The notes: generated from the sequence alone by a model not told the origin. A stretch of 49,036 nucleotides of DNA from JBFKQC01 sp041627895 (GCA_041627895.1 JBFKQC010000023.1:1-49036), one strand, 5' to 3'. Shown: positions 26,798 through 36,669, counted from the first letter of the stretch. Made by a program: numbers and translations.

Positions 26798-29074
26798 TCA
26801 CGTTTCGAACACGAGCTGGGCAATGGCATTGATCGGCATGAATTCTTCGAGCTTGTCGCGCAGATCGGCGCGCTTGATCGGGTCGAGCGCGAGGTTGAAG
26901 GCGCCCATCTCGGTGCCGTCCTCGCCGCCGGTGCGGATTTCGGGCGGCGCGATCTCGGACAACTGGCAGAAACTCGCGTCGCCAAAGCGGGTCGACAGGA
27001 ACGTGCCGTGCGGCAGGCCGCCCGCGAAGAAGTGGCTTTCATAGGCCTGCGGCACGCGGCCGCCGCTGGCGGCGGCGGAAAAGCGGAAACAGCCCGATTG
27101 CGCGTCCTCGACCAGCACGCGGCCGTCGACCAGTATCTCGGAGGCGTCGAGCGCGCCGGTCACGAGCGGGCCGAGGACGGTCGTGCGGTCGATGCAGGAG
27201 CGCGCGTTTCTCAGCCCGATGGCCGGGCCGGTGCCGGTGTTCTGCACGATGCTGTCGCAGATCGTGATCGTGTCGACGGCGCAGGGATCGACGGCGGTCG
27301 CAGCTTCGGTGACCGGGCCGGTGACGGCGTTCGCGATCAGGATGTCGTCGATGGCGCCGCCGAATTCCAGCGTTACGCGCGGGATCGCCTGCGCCGGCGC
27401 GGGGGCCACGGTGGCGCGGGTGCCGCCGGGGTCGAGCGTCGTGTGCCGGATCACAACCTTGCCCCAGGTGCCGTCGATCCGAAGCGTCGTGGCCGCGGCG
27501 CCCAGGATCGACAGCCACAGCCCATCGATGGTCAGCGTGTGCCGCTCGTCCCCGACCGGAACCGCACGGATCGTCAGGACACCGCCGGGCGCGTCGATCT
27601 CGACGAAGGGACGCTCGGTATCCGCCGCGCTCAGCGTCAGGTCGCCGTCGGCGGTCAGGATGCCGTCCGCGGGGATCACCGGGCGGAAGGTGCGGCTGTC
27701 CATGAACCGAAACTCGCCGGACAGCGGTACGCTCGACAGATCCGGCGCATCGGTCGCGAGCGCGGCAAAGCCCGTGTCGGCCAGCCCCGAGGCGCGGTCG
27801 TGGGTGCCGGCGCCGATCGGCCAGAAGGCGCCGTAGTGAATCTTCTGCACATGCACCTCGCGGTCGCCGGGCAGGGGCGCCATCAGCCGGAACCGGCCGC
27901 GGCCCGGGTCGACCAGCGCGTCGACCCAGCCCGGCACGCCATGATCCACCGCCCATTGGCCGAGGTTCGCGCCGTAAAGCTCGTGCGGCCGCAGCGGGTC
28001 GGCGTCGGGGTTGCCTGCCACCGCGATGGCGATGGCGCAGGCCGCCGGGTCGCCGCCGGGCAAGAGGTTGGCGCGCGGCGTCTCGCGCTCCATCGTGCGT
28101 TCGACCAGGGTCTGCGCCTGCACGTCCGACAGCGCCCCGGCCGCGGCCGCGGCGGCCTCCAGCAGGCCCTGTTCGGTCTTGAACCGGCGCCCGTAGATCG
28201 GCGCCAGCGCGCCTGCCAACCCGGGCGGGGCGTGCTGGACCGCGGGCAGGAAGCTTGCCGCGTTCAGCCTGCGGCAGGGGATCGGCGCGCGCATCTCCCA
28301 CTCGCGGGCCTTGGCGCAGGCATTGACCGGCTCGCGCCCGCCGGGCTGGTACAGGCCCACGTCGCGGCCCGAGGGGTCGAGCGTGTAGTGCCCGGCCGCG
28401 ATCAGGCGCGGGGTGACGGCGCTCAGCGCGTAGGCGTAGTGCCGGAAGAGGTGCAGGTTGACCTTGGGGATGCCGTAGCGGCCCGAAAGCCCGCGATGCC
28501 GGCGGAAATCGGGGAAATGCGACAGGTCGTCATGCGGGCCGTCGAGGATGCCGCCGATCCGGACGTTGCGCAGATCGGCAAAGCCCCATTTCGGCGAGCC
28601 GGTGATCTCGCCCGGTTCCGGTGCGCCGTCGAGCATGTGCCAGAACCGGATCAGCCGCAGGAAGCCTTCCGAGGCAACCGCATCCCAGTCGGCGATGTCG
28701 TCGGCCAGAAGCTCGGTCAGGCGCACCGTGCCCTGGCGCCGGCGGTACAGGATCGTGCGGCCCAGGTTCGCCCGCTGCGCCGCGCGGTTGAGCGCGTTGA
28801 CGGGCCGGGCGCCGATCAGTGCGCCGATATACGGGATCGCCCAGTCGTCGGCCTCGTCGGCGCGGGTGTCGGCCCAAAGCCGGTCGGCCGAGCGCCGGGC
28901 GATGGCGGCCTGGCCGGCCAGCAGCTCGACCAGCGCGCGCAGCCGACCGGGCCGGTCGCCCAGCCCGTCGGCGTTGCGGTAGACCTCGGGCACCAGCGCC
29001 CAGATCTTCTCGGCGTAATGCGCCTCGAAGCCGTCGTCGGCCCTCGTCAGCGGAAGATTCTGCGTCTCTGCCAT
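26798..29074 (-). CDS. Tail-protein-I-like baseplate/tail protein with C-terminal beta-rich region
   Basis: A 758-residue protein. Residues 1-200 resemble phage tail protein I/gpI-type baseplate proteins (YAEKIWALVPEVYRNAD, then DDWAIPYIGALIGAR and RRRQGTVRLTELLADDIADW). The second half (about 460-700) is rich in short beta strands with VIRHTTLDPGG and TICDSIVQNTG turns, suggesting a short beta-helix. It sits 1 bp downstream of the preceding baseplate gene. It is likely to join fibres to the baseplate; the C-terminal role is unknown. Confidence 0.75.
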   Translation of the reverse strand: MAETQNLPLTRADDGFEAHYAEKIWALVPEVYRNADGLGDRPGRLRALVELLAGQAAIARRSADRLWADTRADEADDWAIPYIGALIGARPVNALNRAAQRANLGRTILYRRRQGTVRLTELLADDIADWDAVASEGFLRLIRFWHMLDGAPEPGEITGSPKWGFADLRNVRIGGILDGPHDDLSHFPDFRRHRGLSGRYGIPKVNLHLFRHYAYALSAVTPRLIAAGHYTLDPSGRDVGLYQPGGREPVNACAKAREWEMRAPIPCRRLNAASFLPAVQHAPPGLAGALAPIYGRRFKTEQGLLEAAAAAAGALSDVQAQTLVERTMERETPRANLLPGGDPAACAIAIAVAGNPDADPLRPHELYGANLGQWAVDHGVPGWVDALVDPGRGRFRLMAPLPGDREVHVQKIHYGAFWPIGAGTHDRASGLADTGFAALATDAPDLSSVPLSGEFRFMDSRTFRPVIPADGILTADGDLTLSAADTERPFVEIDAPGGVLTIRAVPVGDERHTLTIDGLWLSILGAAATTLRIDGTWGKVVIRHTTLDPGGTRATVAPAPAQAIPRVTLEFGGAIDDILIANAVTGPVTEAATAVDPCAVDTITICDSIVQNTGTGPAIGLRNARSCIDRTTVLGPLVTGALDASEILVDGRVLVEDAQSGCFRFSAAASGGRVPQAYESHFFAGGLPHGTFLSTRFGDASFCQLSEIAPPEIRTGGEDGTEMGAFNLALDPIKRADLRDKLEEFMPINAIAQLVFET

Positions 29075-29075
29075 C

Positions 29076-31388
29076 TCAGCTCACCGTCGTGCCGGATTGA
29101 AGGTCGAACCACTTGCCCTGGCCGGGCGCCGCGCCATGCGCCATCGCCGTGCCGCCCAGCAGGATCGTCGGCACCGAGGCGACGCCGGGGACGGCGTGCA
29201 GCGCATGGGTCAGCGCCGAGCGGAACAGCGCGCCGCCGATTGTCTGGTTGCGCGGGGCGAGGAACCCGGCGAGGTCGTCGAACAGCGCCGCGTCGACATC
29301 CGCCCTGACCAGCGCCGGGTCGTGGCCGTCGGCGTAGCCCAGCGTGATCGACAGCGTCTTGGGATCGGCGGGCTGGGCCTGTTCCACCGAAATCGTCAGG
29401 TCCGGCGCGGCGCGCTCGGCGAGATAGCTCTTCAGGTCCGCCGAGGGGTCGCCGCCATCGGCGATGATCCAGAGCCGCGCCGCCGCGCGCTGCCGCTTTT
29501 CGTCCCAGGCCCAGGCCGAGGCGGCATTCAGCACCGAGGGGTAATTCCGCGCCATCGCCTCGAAATCGGCGAGGCTGACCGCGCGGCCCAGGGTCAGCGC
29601 GCCCGCCGGGGCCGAGCGGCGCAATTCCTCGGGCGTCTCGGCATCGCCGCCGCCTGTGGCGGGCAGCGGGCCGATGACGCTGAGAAGTCCCTTGGTGGGC
29701 CTGGCGATCGACTTGATCGAGCCGGGCGGCGGCTTGGCCGCGCCGGCGCCGAAGCGGTAGGTGGCGCGCACGTTGCCGACGCCCGAAGGCAGCCGCGCGC
29801 CGCGCTTGCCGTCGCCAAAGCTGACGCGGCTGGCGCCGTCCTCGTCAAGGCTGACGGTATAGACCTGCGCATCCGGTGCCTGGCCAAAGAACGTGTCGAC
29901 ACGTTTCCACGCGATGCCCGCGACGCGCACGGTCAGTTCCGGGCGGCGCCCGTCGGCGAGCGTTGCGTCCTCGACCCAGGCCAGCGGCTTTTTCTTCAGC
30001 GTGAAGCTCTGGTGCTTCAGCGCCGCGTTGCCGGACCCCAGCGCCTCGTCGCCCACCGTCTCGCCGCGCACCGCCTCGACCAGGTTGCCGTACAGCCGGA
30101 CCGGCGCCTGCAGCTTGCCGAAATCCTTGGCGCCGGGGTCGGCGGCGAAATGCGCCTGACCGTTGTCCTCGTCGACCACGCTGCCGGGCAGCTCCTCACC
30201 AAGGGCACCTTCGCCGCGCGCGATGACCGCGCCGCCCGCAGGCGCGTCGCCGAGGTCGACCGGGGCCTTCAGCTTGCCCGAGCCCTGGATGTCGCCAAGC
30301 GCGATCTGCGTCCTCGCGATCCGGCTGGGCGCGCCGATGCGGAACGGGTCGAGGTGCAGCACGAAACCATCGGCCTTGGCCCATTTCACCGACGGCGAGA
30401 ACGTGACCCTGGTGACCGGCTGCTTGATGTCCGGGTCGGGGGCGGAATCGATCACCTTCAGCACGCGCTCGACCTTGGTGATCTCGACCGCCTGCAGCGC
30501 GCCTGCGACCTCGGCCACCGCGCGCTGTCCCTTGCGGGCTTGCGGATAGATCGTGTCGAGCGAGACCTGGGTCTTGAAGCTTTCGCTCGCCGACGGCGTG
30601 CCGGTGCCGACGAATTCCGCAGCGGCGATGCGCAGCACCGCGACGGCGATCTTGTCGCGGTCCTTGTCCTTCAGGCCGGACAGGCCCGCGCTGGCCTCGA
30701 GCGTCGCCTTCTGATAGGTCTCGCCGTCCGGCGCCGGGTCGGGATCGACCGCGGCGACCCGGGCGGCGGCGTCGGTGCCGTCGTCGTGCCAGAGCGCCAG
30801 GATCGCGCCCGCCGAGGGCGCCGCGCGCGGCAGGAACCGCAACGTGCCGTCAAAGCCCGGATCGCGCACCGGGGCAAGCCGCCAGCGGTTGCGCTGCGGC
30901 CAGATCTGCTGTGCCTGGGGCAGTTCGAAGACCTGCGGCGCCTCGCCGTCGAACGCGCCCGAGCGAAAGCCGGTGCCCTTCGGCAGCGTGACCGGGTCGG
31001 CGCCGTCGGCTTGCACCGCAAGCTTGACCTTCGCCGCCATTGCGGGCCGCGGCCGGTGGCCGATCAGCGCCGTCAGCCGCCGCGCGGCGGCATCGTCGGG
31101 CGCGGTCGAAAGATAGCTGCGCTCGGCGATGCGGGCGTCGTAGAAGCCGGTCGTGTCCAGCACCACCGCCCAGGCCTCCAGCAGCATCACGCCCAGATCG
31201 CCCTCGGTCCGGGCGCGCCATGCGGAAAGCGCCGCGTAGCTCGGGATCGCGGTCAGCATCGCAGCGCGGTATTCCGGGAAACCCGCCAGTTGCCGGTCGG
31301 CAAGGGTCGTAAGCCCGGCGGGGATGTCCGGTTTCGGCGGGTGCGGGACCGTGCCGCAGCCGCAGCTTCTGTCCTGGACCAGGCTCAT
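29076..31388 (-). CDS. Putative baseplate assembly protein (Afp12-like, baseplate-J type)
   Basis: A 770-residue baseplate wedge protein. The N-terminal segment (AMLTAIPSYAALSAWRARTEGDLGVMLLEAWAVVLDTTGFYDARIAERSYL, written here only for its position at about 43-93) is typical of the eCIS putative baseplate assembly family. The C-terminal part (about 590-740) is baseplate-J-like, with EELRRSAPAGALTLGRAVS. Its ATG overlaps the stop of the preceding gene (ATGA) and GGAGG lies 7 bp upstream, so translation is coupled. By position it corresponds to Afp12/gp7-type proteins. Confidence 0.85.
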   Translation of the reverse strand: MSLVQDRSCGCGTVPHPPKPDIPAGLTTLADRQLAGFPEYRAAMLTAIPSYAALSAWRARTEGDLGVMLLEAWAVVLDTTGFYDARIAERSYLSTAPDDAAARRLTALIGHRPRPAMAAKVKLAVQADGADPVTLPKGTGFRSGAFDGEAPQVFELPQAQQIWPQRNRWRLAPVRDPGFDGTLRFLPRAAPSAGAILALWHDDGTDAAARVAAVDPDPAPDGETYQKATLEASAGLSGLKDKDRDKIAVAVLRIAAAEFVGTGTPSASESFKTQVSLDTIYPQARKGQRAVAEVAGALQAVEITKVERVLKVIDSAPDPDIKQPVTRVTFSPSVKWAKADGFVLHLDPFRIGAPSRIARTQIALGDIQGSGKLKAPVDLGDAPAGGAVIARGEGALGEELPGSVVDEDNGQAHFAADPGAKDFGKLQAPVRLYGNLVEAVRGETVGDEALGSGNAALKHQSFTLKKKPLAWVEDATLADGRRPELTVRVAGIAWKRVDTFFGQAPDAQVYTVSLDEDGASRVSFGDGKRGARLPSGVGNVRATYRFGAGAAKPPPGSIKSIARPTKGLLSVIGPLPATGGGDAETPEELRRSAPAGALTLGRAVSLADFEAMARNYPSVLNAASAWAWDEKRQRAAARLWIIADGGDPSADLKSYLAERAAPDLTISVEQAQPADPKTLSITLGYADGHDPALVRADVDAALFDDLAGFLAPRNQTIGGALFRSALTHALHAVPGVASVPTILLGGTAMAHGAAPGQGKWFDLQSGTTVS

Positions 31389-33994
31389 GGCGCGCCTCCA
31401 TGGGCTGTGACCTGAAGCGAGCCGCGTCCCGGGAATTGCGGATCGTTCTGCAATCGCACGATCTGCCAGGGCTCGACGGCCAGTTCCGGCTCGGTGAAGT
31501 CATGCCAGTCGCGCCGCGTGCGCTCGCGGATCTGGATGCGCTCGACGCCCTTGACGCCGGGCACGCCCTGGATCGCGGCTTCCAGCCCGGACCGGCGCAG
31601 GGGCTGGCCGAAGGTGAAGTTGTCGGGCGCGAAGAAGCCGGGTGCGGTCAGGGCGTCCGCAACCCTCTCGGCCACCTCGCCGGGATAGGCGGTTGCCTTG
31701 GCGCAGACCTCGATTTCCAGGTCGATATCGACGTAATCGGGGTCGGCCGGGCGCGCGTCGCGGGCGGCCTGGCGGATGCAGTCGATCTCGTCGCGCAGCG
31801 CGCGGCGTTCGTCGGGGCTGAGCGCGAAGCCGTTCAGCGGATCGGCGGCGATGAAATAGGTGGCCCAGCTTCCGGTCCAGCGCACGGTGGCGTTGGCGCG
31901 CTGCACCCAGTCGAGCCGTTCCAGGATTTCCTTGAAATCCTCTGGCCTTACGGCGCGAAGCGGAAGCGCGCGAAAAGCCTCGGGCGCGCTGATGCGGATG
32001 TCTTCGGGGGATTCCTCGTCGGTGCCCGAGGTGATCGCCAGCGGGTTTGTCACGGCAGTGGCATAGGATGCGAAATCGGCCGGCCCGGCGCCGGCGGGCG
32101 GCGCGAGATGGGTGACGCTGTCGGGGGCGAGATTGGCGAGCGTGCCCGGCGCGGTGACGAAACGCGCCTCGAACACGGTGCCGTCCTCGGGCGGGCGGCC
32201 GAAATAGCCGTCGCCGAAGCGGATCGTCCAGCCGGTATCGGCGGCGTAGTCCTGGAACTCGAGCGGCGCCTGCAAGGGGCGCTGATGCGTGGCGACCGTG
32301 CGCCAGATGCCTTCTTCCAGCGTGAAATCCGTGCGGCCGAGATCGCTGGTCAGCATGTCGCGCGCAAAGCTCCAGGCAGCGCCCTGTGCGTCGGGGGCGA
32401 ATTGCAGCTGCGCATCGGCGTCGAGGCCCGCGGGCTCGACCTCGGTCAGGCCGAGCAAGGGCGAGCGCACGCGGGCATTGGCAAGGCCGGTCGCGGCGGC
32501 GGGGTGGATCCAGCCGAGCCCGCGCGCCTCGGACGCGCGCAGCCCGTAGCGCAGGAAACGGCCGCGCTCGCCGGTGTCGGCGGCGCACGGCCCTTCACGC
32601 TCGACCGCGCGCGGCACGGCCAGCAGCTTGCGCATCTCGACCGCGGGCAGCGCGGCGTATCTGGCCGAGATCACCTCGTCCGGGCCGACGCGGAAATGTT
32701 CGGTCAGTTCCTCGCCCGCGCGCACCGGAGCGACGTTCAGCAGCGCCGAGGTCTCGGCCAGCGGCAGCGGCCCGGGGGTCGGCTCGTCCCACTGGACGCG
32801 GGTGACGGGCGTGGCGGTGCCGGGCGTGGGCGCCAGGCTGTCGGTCAGCCGCGCGACGCGGGTGATGGTGACCGCGAAGGCGCGTTTCGGCTCGGCCGGG
32901 TCGGCGGGGATCGAGCGCAGGATCATCCGCCGGCCGCGCCAGAAGGCTTCTGGCGACAGGGGCGAGCCGGGCGGCAGCTGCGCAATCGTCGGCGCGTCGG
33001 TCAGAAGGTAGGCCTCGGTCGCGCCCTTCGGCAGGCAGGCGACATCGGAATCCGGGCAATGCAGCGGGATCTCGTTCCAGTCGGCGTGGTGCCAGACCTG
33101 CGCCGTCGAGGTATAGGGGATCGGCCGCAGACCTTCGGGCAGCGCCCAGGCGCGGGCGCCCGCCTGCACATCGGTGCCGCCAGCACCGGCCCAGACCGCG
33201 AGTTCGGTTTCGGCAGCGACGCCGGGATCGGGGTGGTAGTCGACAAGGCGCGCAAGCGCGGTGCGGCTGCGCCGCTGGGTCGCGGTGGGCAGCGCCGTCT
33301 CGCGGGCGTAACGGTCCTGCGTATAGGCAAATTCGTCGCCGAGCGCCGCCATGATCTCCATCAGCATCACGGCTTCGTCGGCCTCCAGCGGCTCGGACCA
33401 GCCGGGATAGCGCTCGGCGGCGAAATCCAGCAGCGCGCGGCGCAGCGACCAGAAATCGCGCGCAAGGTAGTCGACCGGATAGTCAATGCTTTCAGGGGGT
33501 TCCGGTTCGCAGTCGTCGCGGCAGTCGAAGACCGAGGGGCAGCCCTGCTTGAAACTGAAGCGCCGGCCGTTGAAGAACGGATCGACCCGTGCGTCGGCGA
33601 TGGTCAGGCGGTGAAGCGAGAAGTCGCCCGGCGCCGTCACCGTGACCTCCAGCGCGACGCGCTGGCCGGCGGGGGCATTGACGATATGCCAGACGACGCT
33701 GTCGATGCCGACCGTCTGCCCGGTCTCCTCGGACAGGATCGAGACGCTCTGCGCCGCGGCGATGCCCGGGCCGGCGGTGCCGAGCGGGTCGTTGGCATCC
33801 GGCGCGATCAGACCGGCGACCATCGGGGTGTTCAGCGTCGTCGGCTCGACGACGAAGAACACCCGCAGGCGGGTCTGCACCAGCGGCTCGACCACCTGGA
33901 TGAAGTCGATGCCGGTAAACGCGATGCCCATTGGGTTGCCCGGGCCGATCGGCTGCTGTTCGCAGAGCGCGGAAAGGCGGTCGATCAGGGCCAT
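31385..33994 (-). CDS. Baseplate J-type wedge protein (Afp11-like)
   Basis: An 869-residue protein with a conserved central domain (DYLARDFWSLRRALLDFAAERYPGW, about residues 173-197) and a C-terminal baseplate-J module from about residue 660 (EDIRISAPEAFRA, then LRAVRPEDFKEI and VPGVKGVERIQIR). It builds the wedge ring that triggers sheath contraction, the role of gp6 in T4. It overlaps the gp25-like gene by 1 bp and the next baseplate gene by 4 bp. Confidence 0.87.
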   Translation of the reverse strand: MALIDRLSALCEQQPIGPGNPMGIAFTGIDFIQVVEPLVQTRLRVFFVVEPTTLNTPMVAGLIAPDANDPLGTAGPGIAAAQSVSILSEETGQTVGIDSVVWHIVNAPAGQRVALEVTVTAPGDFSLHRLTIADARVDPFFNGRRFSFKQGCPSVFDCRDDCEPEPPESIDYPVDYLARDFWSLRRALLDFAAERYPGWSEPLEADEAVMLMEIMAALGDEFAYTQDRYARETALPTATQRRSRTALARLVDYHPDPGVAAETELAVWAGAGGTDVQAGARAWALPEGLRPIPYTSTAQVWHHADWNEIPLHCPDSDVACLPKGATEAYLLTDAPTIAQLPPGSPLSPEAFWRGRRMILRSIPADPAEPKRAFAVTITRVARLTDSLAPTPGTATPVTRVQWDEPTPGPLPLAETSALLNVAPVRAGEELTEHFRVGPDEVISARYAALPAVEMRKLLAVPRAVEREGPCAADTGERGRFLRYGLRASEARGLGWIHPAAATGLANARVRSPLLGLTEVEPAGLDADAQLQFAPDAQGAAWSFARDMLTSDLGRTDFTLEEGIWRTVATHQRPLQAPLEFQDYAADTGWTIRFGDGYFGRPPEDGTVFEARFVTAPGTLANLAPDSVTHLAPPAGAGPADFASYATAVTNPLAITSGTDEESPEDIRISAPEAFRALPLRAVRPEDFKEILERLDWVQRANATVRWTGSWATYFIAADPLNGFALSPDERRALRDEIDCIRQAARDARPADPDYVDIDLEIEVCAKATAYPGEVAERVADALTAPGFFAPDNFTFGQPLRRSGLEAAIQGVPGVKGVERIQIRERTRRDWHDFTEPELAVEPWQIVRLQNDPQFPGRGSLQVTAHGGAP

Positions 33995-34371
33995 CAGATC
34001 GTCACCTCCTCGTTCAGCACGCGGCGCTCGCCGCGCTGGATCACCATGTAATGCACGGTGATGGAAAGCGTTTCTTCCTGAGCGGTTACGGCCACTTCTT
34101 CAACCTTGATCACGGTCGACAGCCAGCGGCTGAGCGCCTGGTAGATCAGCGTCTGCGTCAGCGAGGCGGCGGCGGGGTTGTTCGGCGCGAAGACCATGCG
34201 GCGGATGCCGGCGCCGAAATCGGGGCGGTTCACGCGCTCGCCCGGGGCGGTCATCAGCACTTGCCGGATTAGCTGGCGCACATAGGCCTCGTAATCCGAC
34301 TCCTCCGCCGCCCGTCCGCCGCCCGCGTCGATGGCGAAGGGGTATTTCAGTGCATGAAGAACCTCGGCCAT
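33994..34371 (-). CDS. gpW/gp25-family baseplate wedge protein (Afp9-like)
   Basis: A 125-residue protein of the gp25 family: YVRQLIRQVLMTAPGERVNRPDFGAGIRRMVF contains the conserved E-R-x-x-R-P-x-F-G motif that nucleates sheath assembly on the baseplate (about residues 31-60). Length is normal. It lies 10 bp after the small upstream gene and overlaps the next gene by 1 bp. Confidence 0.93.
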   Translation of the reverse strand: MAEVLHALKYPFAIDAGGGRAAEESDYEAYVRQLIRQVLMTAPGERVNRPDFGAGIRRMVFAPNNPAAASLTQTLIYQALSRWLSTVIKVEEVAVTAQEETLSITVHYMVIQRGERRVLNEEVTI

Positions 34372-34381
34372 CCCTCTGTCC

Positions 34382-34684
34382 TCACATTGCTTTCACCCGG
34401 GCGTCTCCGATGGTCACGGTCATCGGCCCCGGCGGCAGCGCCTGGCTGATGCTGGTCCCGGCGGATGCCTGGTGGATCACCGGAATGCCGCCCGCCTTCA
34501 CCCGGAACGAGCCCAGAATCCAGTTGCCGACGTTGTGCGACGACGGGAACTGCATGACGTCGGTCATCACCGTCACAGGGCCGCTCGCGGTCTTGGCGCG
34601 CGCCGCGCCGGGAACCTTCGACGAGGCCGGCGTTCCGGTGGTGTTGCTGACGCCGGCGGGCAGAACGGAAACCGGATTGGACAT
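34382..34684 (-). CDS. Small protein between spike and gp25 genes; possible tip (PAAR-like) protein
   Basis: A 100-residue Gly/Pro/Val-rich protein with a good ribosome binding site (GGAGG 6 bp upstream of the ATG). I do not recognise it from sequence alone. Its size, beta-rich character (GPVTVMTDVMQFP, GPMTVTIGDARV) and place between the gpV-like spike and the gp25-like gene match where Afp10/PAAR tip proteins occur. It lacks an obvious His/Cys zinc site of canonical PAAR tips, so the call rests mostly on context. Confidence 0.6.
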   Translation of the reverse strand: MSNPVSVLPAGVSNTTGTPASSKVPGAARAKTASGPVTVMTDVMQFPSSHNVGNWILGSFRVKAGGIPVIHQASAGTSISQALPPGPMTVTIGDARVKAM

Positions 34685-34696
34685 GAAAAACCTCCA

Positions 34697-35227
34697 TCAA
34701 ACCACTGTGAAAGCGCCGTTTTGCGCGTTGAACCCTGCCGCCGATACCTCGGTCTTGCCGGCATCGGCGTCCTGCTTGATCGAGGGCGCCTTCAGCACGA
34801 TCTCGGTGCCGGACATGGTCAGCCTGGTCCCGGCGGTCGTCTCGATCTCGACCTCGCCGGCATCGGTGATCTTTACCGTGGCGCCCGGGGTCTTCAGCGT
34901 GAAGATGTCCGCCGCGGTCTCTGGCGGGCTCTCGCCCTCGTCCCAGAAGCCGCCGACCCAGATCGGGCGTTCCATGTCGCCGCCCTCGTACTCGATCCAG
35001 ACCGAGGCGCCCACGGGCGGGATCGCGTGCCAGCCGAGATCGGCGGCGGCATAGGGCACGCAGGGCAGCGCCCAATAGCTGTCGGCCTCGCCCGAAACCG
35101 CGGGCACCCGCACCTCCAGCCGGTCGCCGCCCAGCGGATCGGTGTTCGACACGACCGTGCCGCGGTACTTGCCGAAGAACCGCCGCTCCATCTCTTCGTA
35201 CATGCGTTCGATGTCGTCGTCGGGCAT
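34697..35227 (-). CDS. gpV/gp5-like spike protein with OB fold
   Basis: A 176-residue baseplate spike protein. The OB fold is visible at about 18-100 (YRGTVVSNTDPLGGDRLEVRVPAV, then WHAIPPVGASVWIEYEGGDMERPIWVGGFW), and a short beta-helix follows at about 108-150 (ITDAGEVEIETTAGTRLTMSGTEIVLKAP). There is no lysozyme domain, unlike T4 gp5. Its ATG overlaps the stop of the hub gene by 1 bp. Together with that gene it equals the N- and C-terminal parts of Afp8/VgrG. Confidence 0.9.
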   Translation of the reverse strand: MPDDDIERMYEEMERRFFGKYRGTVVSNTDPLGGDRLEVRVPAVSGEADSYWALPCVPYAAADLGWHAIPPVGASVWIEYEGGDMERPIWVGGFWDEGESPPETAADIFTLKTPGATVKITDAGEVEIETTAGTRLTMSGTEIVLKAPSIKQDADAGKTEVSAAGFNAQNGAFTVV

Positions 35228-36372
35228 CAGGCGGGGCCTCCCAATCCGTTGGCGCGCGAGGTGAAGTCGATGAAATGGTCGGCGGCGGTGATGACGTGCA
35301 GCGCCTTCATCACCTGGTAGGACCCGGCGAGGCGTTCATCGACATGGGTGAACTGGACGATCTGGTGCGGGCGGATCGCGAAACCGGCCTGTTCCAGCGT
35401 GGTCGAGGCGTCGACCTCGACGAACCAGCTTTGCTCGGTGACGATCGCGTCCTTGGCCAGGAACGCCTCTTCGGGGTCGACCTTGGGCGGGATGATCGCC
35501 TGCCGGTCGACGCCCGAGACCTGCACCGGGCGGTCCGGGTCCACCGGTTCCGCCGCGGTCACGATCTGTTCGACGATGCCCTTGTCGCCCGCCGCGTCGA
35601 AGGTAAAGCCCTTGGCGGCGACGGGTTTTTCATAGTCGATCTTGGTCTCGAACTTGTTGACGCCCGGGCATTCCTGGCGCGGCGGGTTGACCGCCAGCGC
35701 CATCGAGGGCGGCGCCGAGAGCACCGGTATCTGCGGTGCGTCGCCGGCCTGGCTGCGCTCGGGCGAGGTGCGCAGGTTGGCGGTTTCCGTGATCGAAAGC
35801 CTGCCGGTCAGCGGTTCGGCCTCGGTCTTGTACTCGATCCAGAATTCCATGTTGTTCTTGCGCGCGATCTCTTCGAGGAAGGCCAGATCGGTGCCGCGCT
35901 GCGACAGCTGCTTTTTCTGGCCGTCATGCTCGATCAGCGTGTCCTGGGTCTTGGGCGCGAACTCGTAGGCGCCCAGGATGCCCTCGGCCGCGGCGCTGGC
36001 GAGCCCGGTATACTTGGCCTGAACGCCGACGCGGCCCATCTCGACGCGCCGGTCCTCGCCGTGGATCTCGACCCACGACCCGGGCCCGCCAAGCGCGTTC
36101 GACGACTTCACCTCGGTGACCGGCCCGTAGACCAGGCAATCTAGCGCGTCGTTCTCGTCGGCGACGAATATGCCCAGCTTTTCGTTCTGCTTGAGTTGCG
36201 AATTGCCCTGCACCGCGAAAGACCCGTCGCAGATGTCGTCCTCGAAGCGCAGCGCGAACTTGGTGGGCTTCGACAGCTCCATCTCGACGCGCACCTCGAC
36301 CAGCCACGCCGTGATCTCGGGTGAAAGGGCGGTCAGGTCGGTGCCCGAGGTTATGTATGCGCCGAAACCCAA
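35227..36372 (-). CDS. gp27/late-control-D-like hub protein
   Basis: A 381-residue hub protein that forms the trimer between tube and spike. The fold signature is the phage D/VgrG-N type, with KPTKFALRFEDDICDG near the start and RGTDLAFLEEIARKNNMEFWIEY at about 157-179. Translation appears to start at TTG (36372), with GAGG about five bases upstream; no ATG is nearby in frame. The gene starts 7 bp after the LysM-like gene ends. Splitting of hub and spike into two genes is like P2 D/V rather than fused VgrG. Confidence 0.86.
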   Translation of the reverse strand: MGFGAYITSGTDLTALSPEITAWLVEVRVEMELSKPTKFALRFEDDICDGSFAVQGNSQLKQNEKLGIFVADENDALDCLVYGPVTEVKSSNALGGPGSWVEIHGEDRRVEMGRVGVQAKYTGLASAAAEGILGAYEFAPKTQDTLIEHDGQKKQLSQRGTDLAFLEEIARKNNMEFWIEYKTEAEPLTGRLSITETANLRTSPERSQAGDAPQIPVLSAPPSMALAVNPPRQECPGVNKFETKIDYEKPVAAKGFTFDAAGDKGIVEQIVTAAEPVDPDRPVQVSGVDRQAIIPPKVDPEEAFLAKDAIVTEQSWFVEVDASTTLEQAGFAIRPHQIVQFTHVDERLAGSYQVMKALHVITAADHFIDFTSRANGLGGPA

Positions 36373-36379
36373 TGTGGCC

Positions 36380-36661
36380 TCATGTCTTGGTCGGAATGCG
36401 GATCAGGGCGGGGGCGAGCGCCGCCTCGGCGGTCATCGCGCCTTCAAGCTCGGCGATGCGCCAGTAGCCGGCGGGGTTGTTCAGGTAGTGCGCCGCCATG
36501 TGATCCAGCCGCTGGCCCTGTTTCTTCTTGTGCTTGCCAAGCTCGGTCTGCGGCGGTACCAGGGCGGGGGTCACGCAGGACACGGTGCGCCCGCGCCTGT
36601 CGGTGGCGGTGGTGACTGTCGAGTGCTTCACGTAGCGGCTTTTCGGGTCGAAGACGGACAT
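36380..36661 (-). CDS. LysM/gp53-like protein (C-terminal half of an Afp7-type protein)
   Basis: A 93-residue protein with a LysM-like helix-turn pattern at about 50-90 (QRLDHMAAHYLNNPAGYWRIAELEGA, then LIRIP). In Afp7-type proteins a CIS-tube domain is followed by LysM in one chain; here they are neighbouring genes 8 bp apart. It should help join tube and baseplate hub. GAGGTGA precedes the ATG. Confidence 0.8.
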   Translation of the reverse strand: MSVFDPKSRYVKHSTVTTATDRRGRTVSCVTPALVPPQTELGKHKKKQGQRLDHMAAHYLNNPAGYWRIAELEGAMTAEAALAPALIRIPTKT

Positions 36662-36669
36662 GGGTCACC

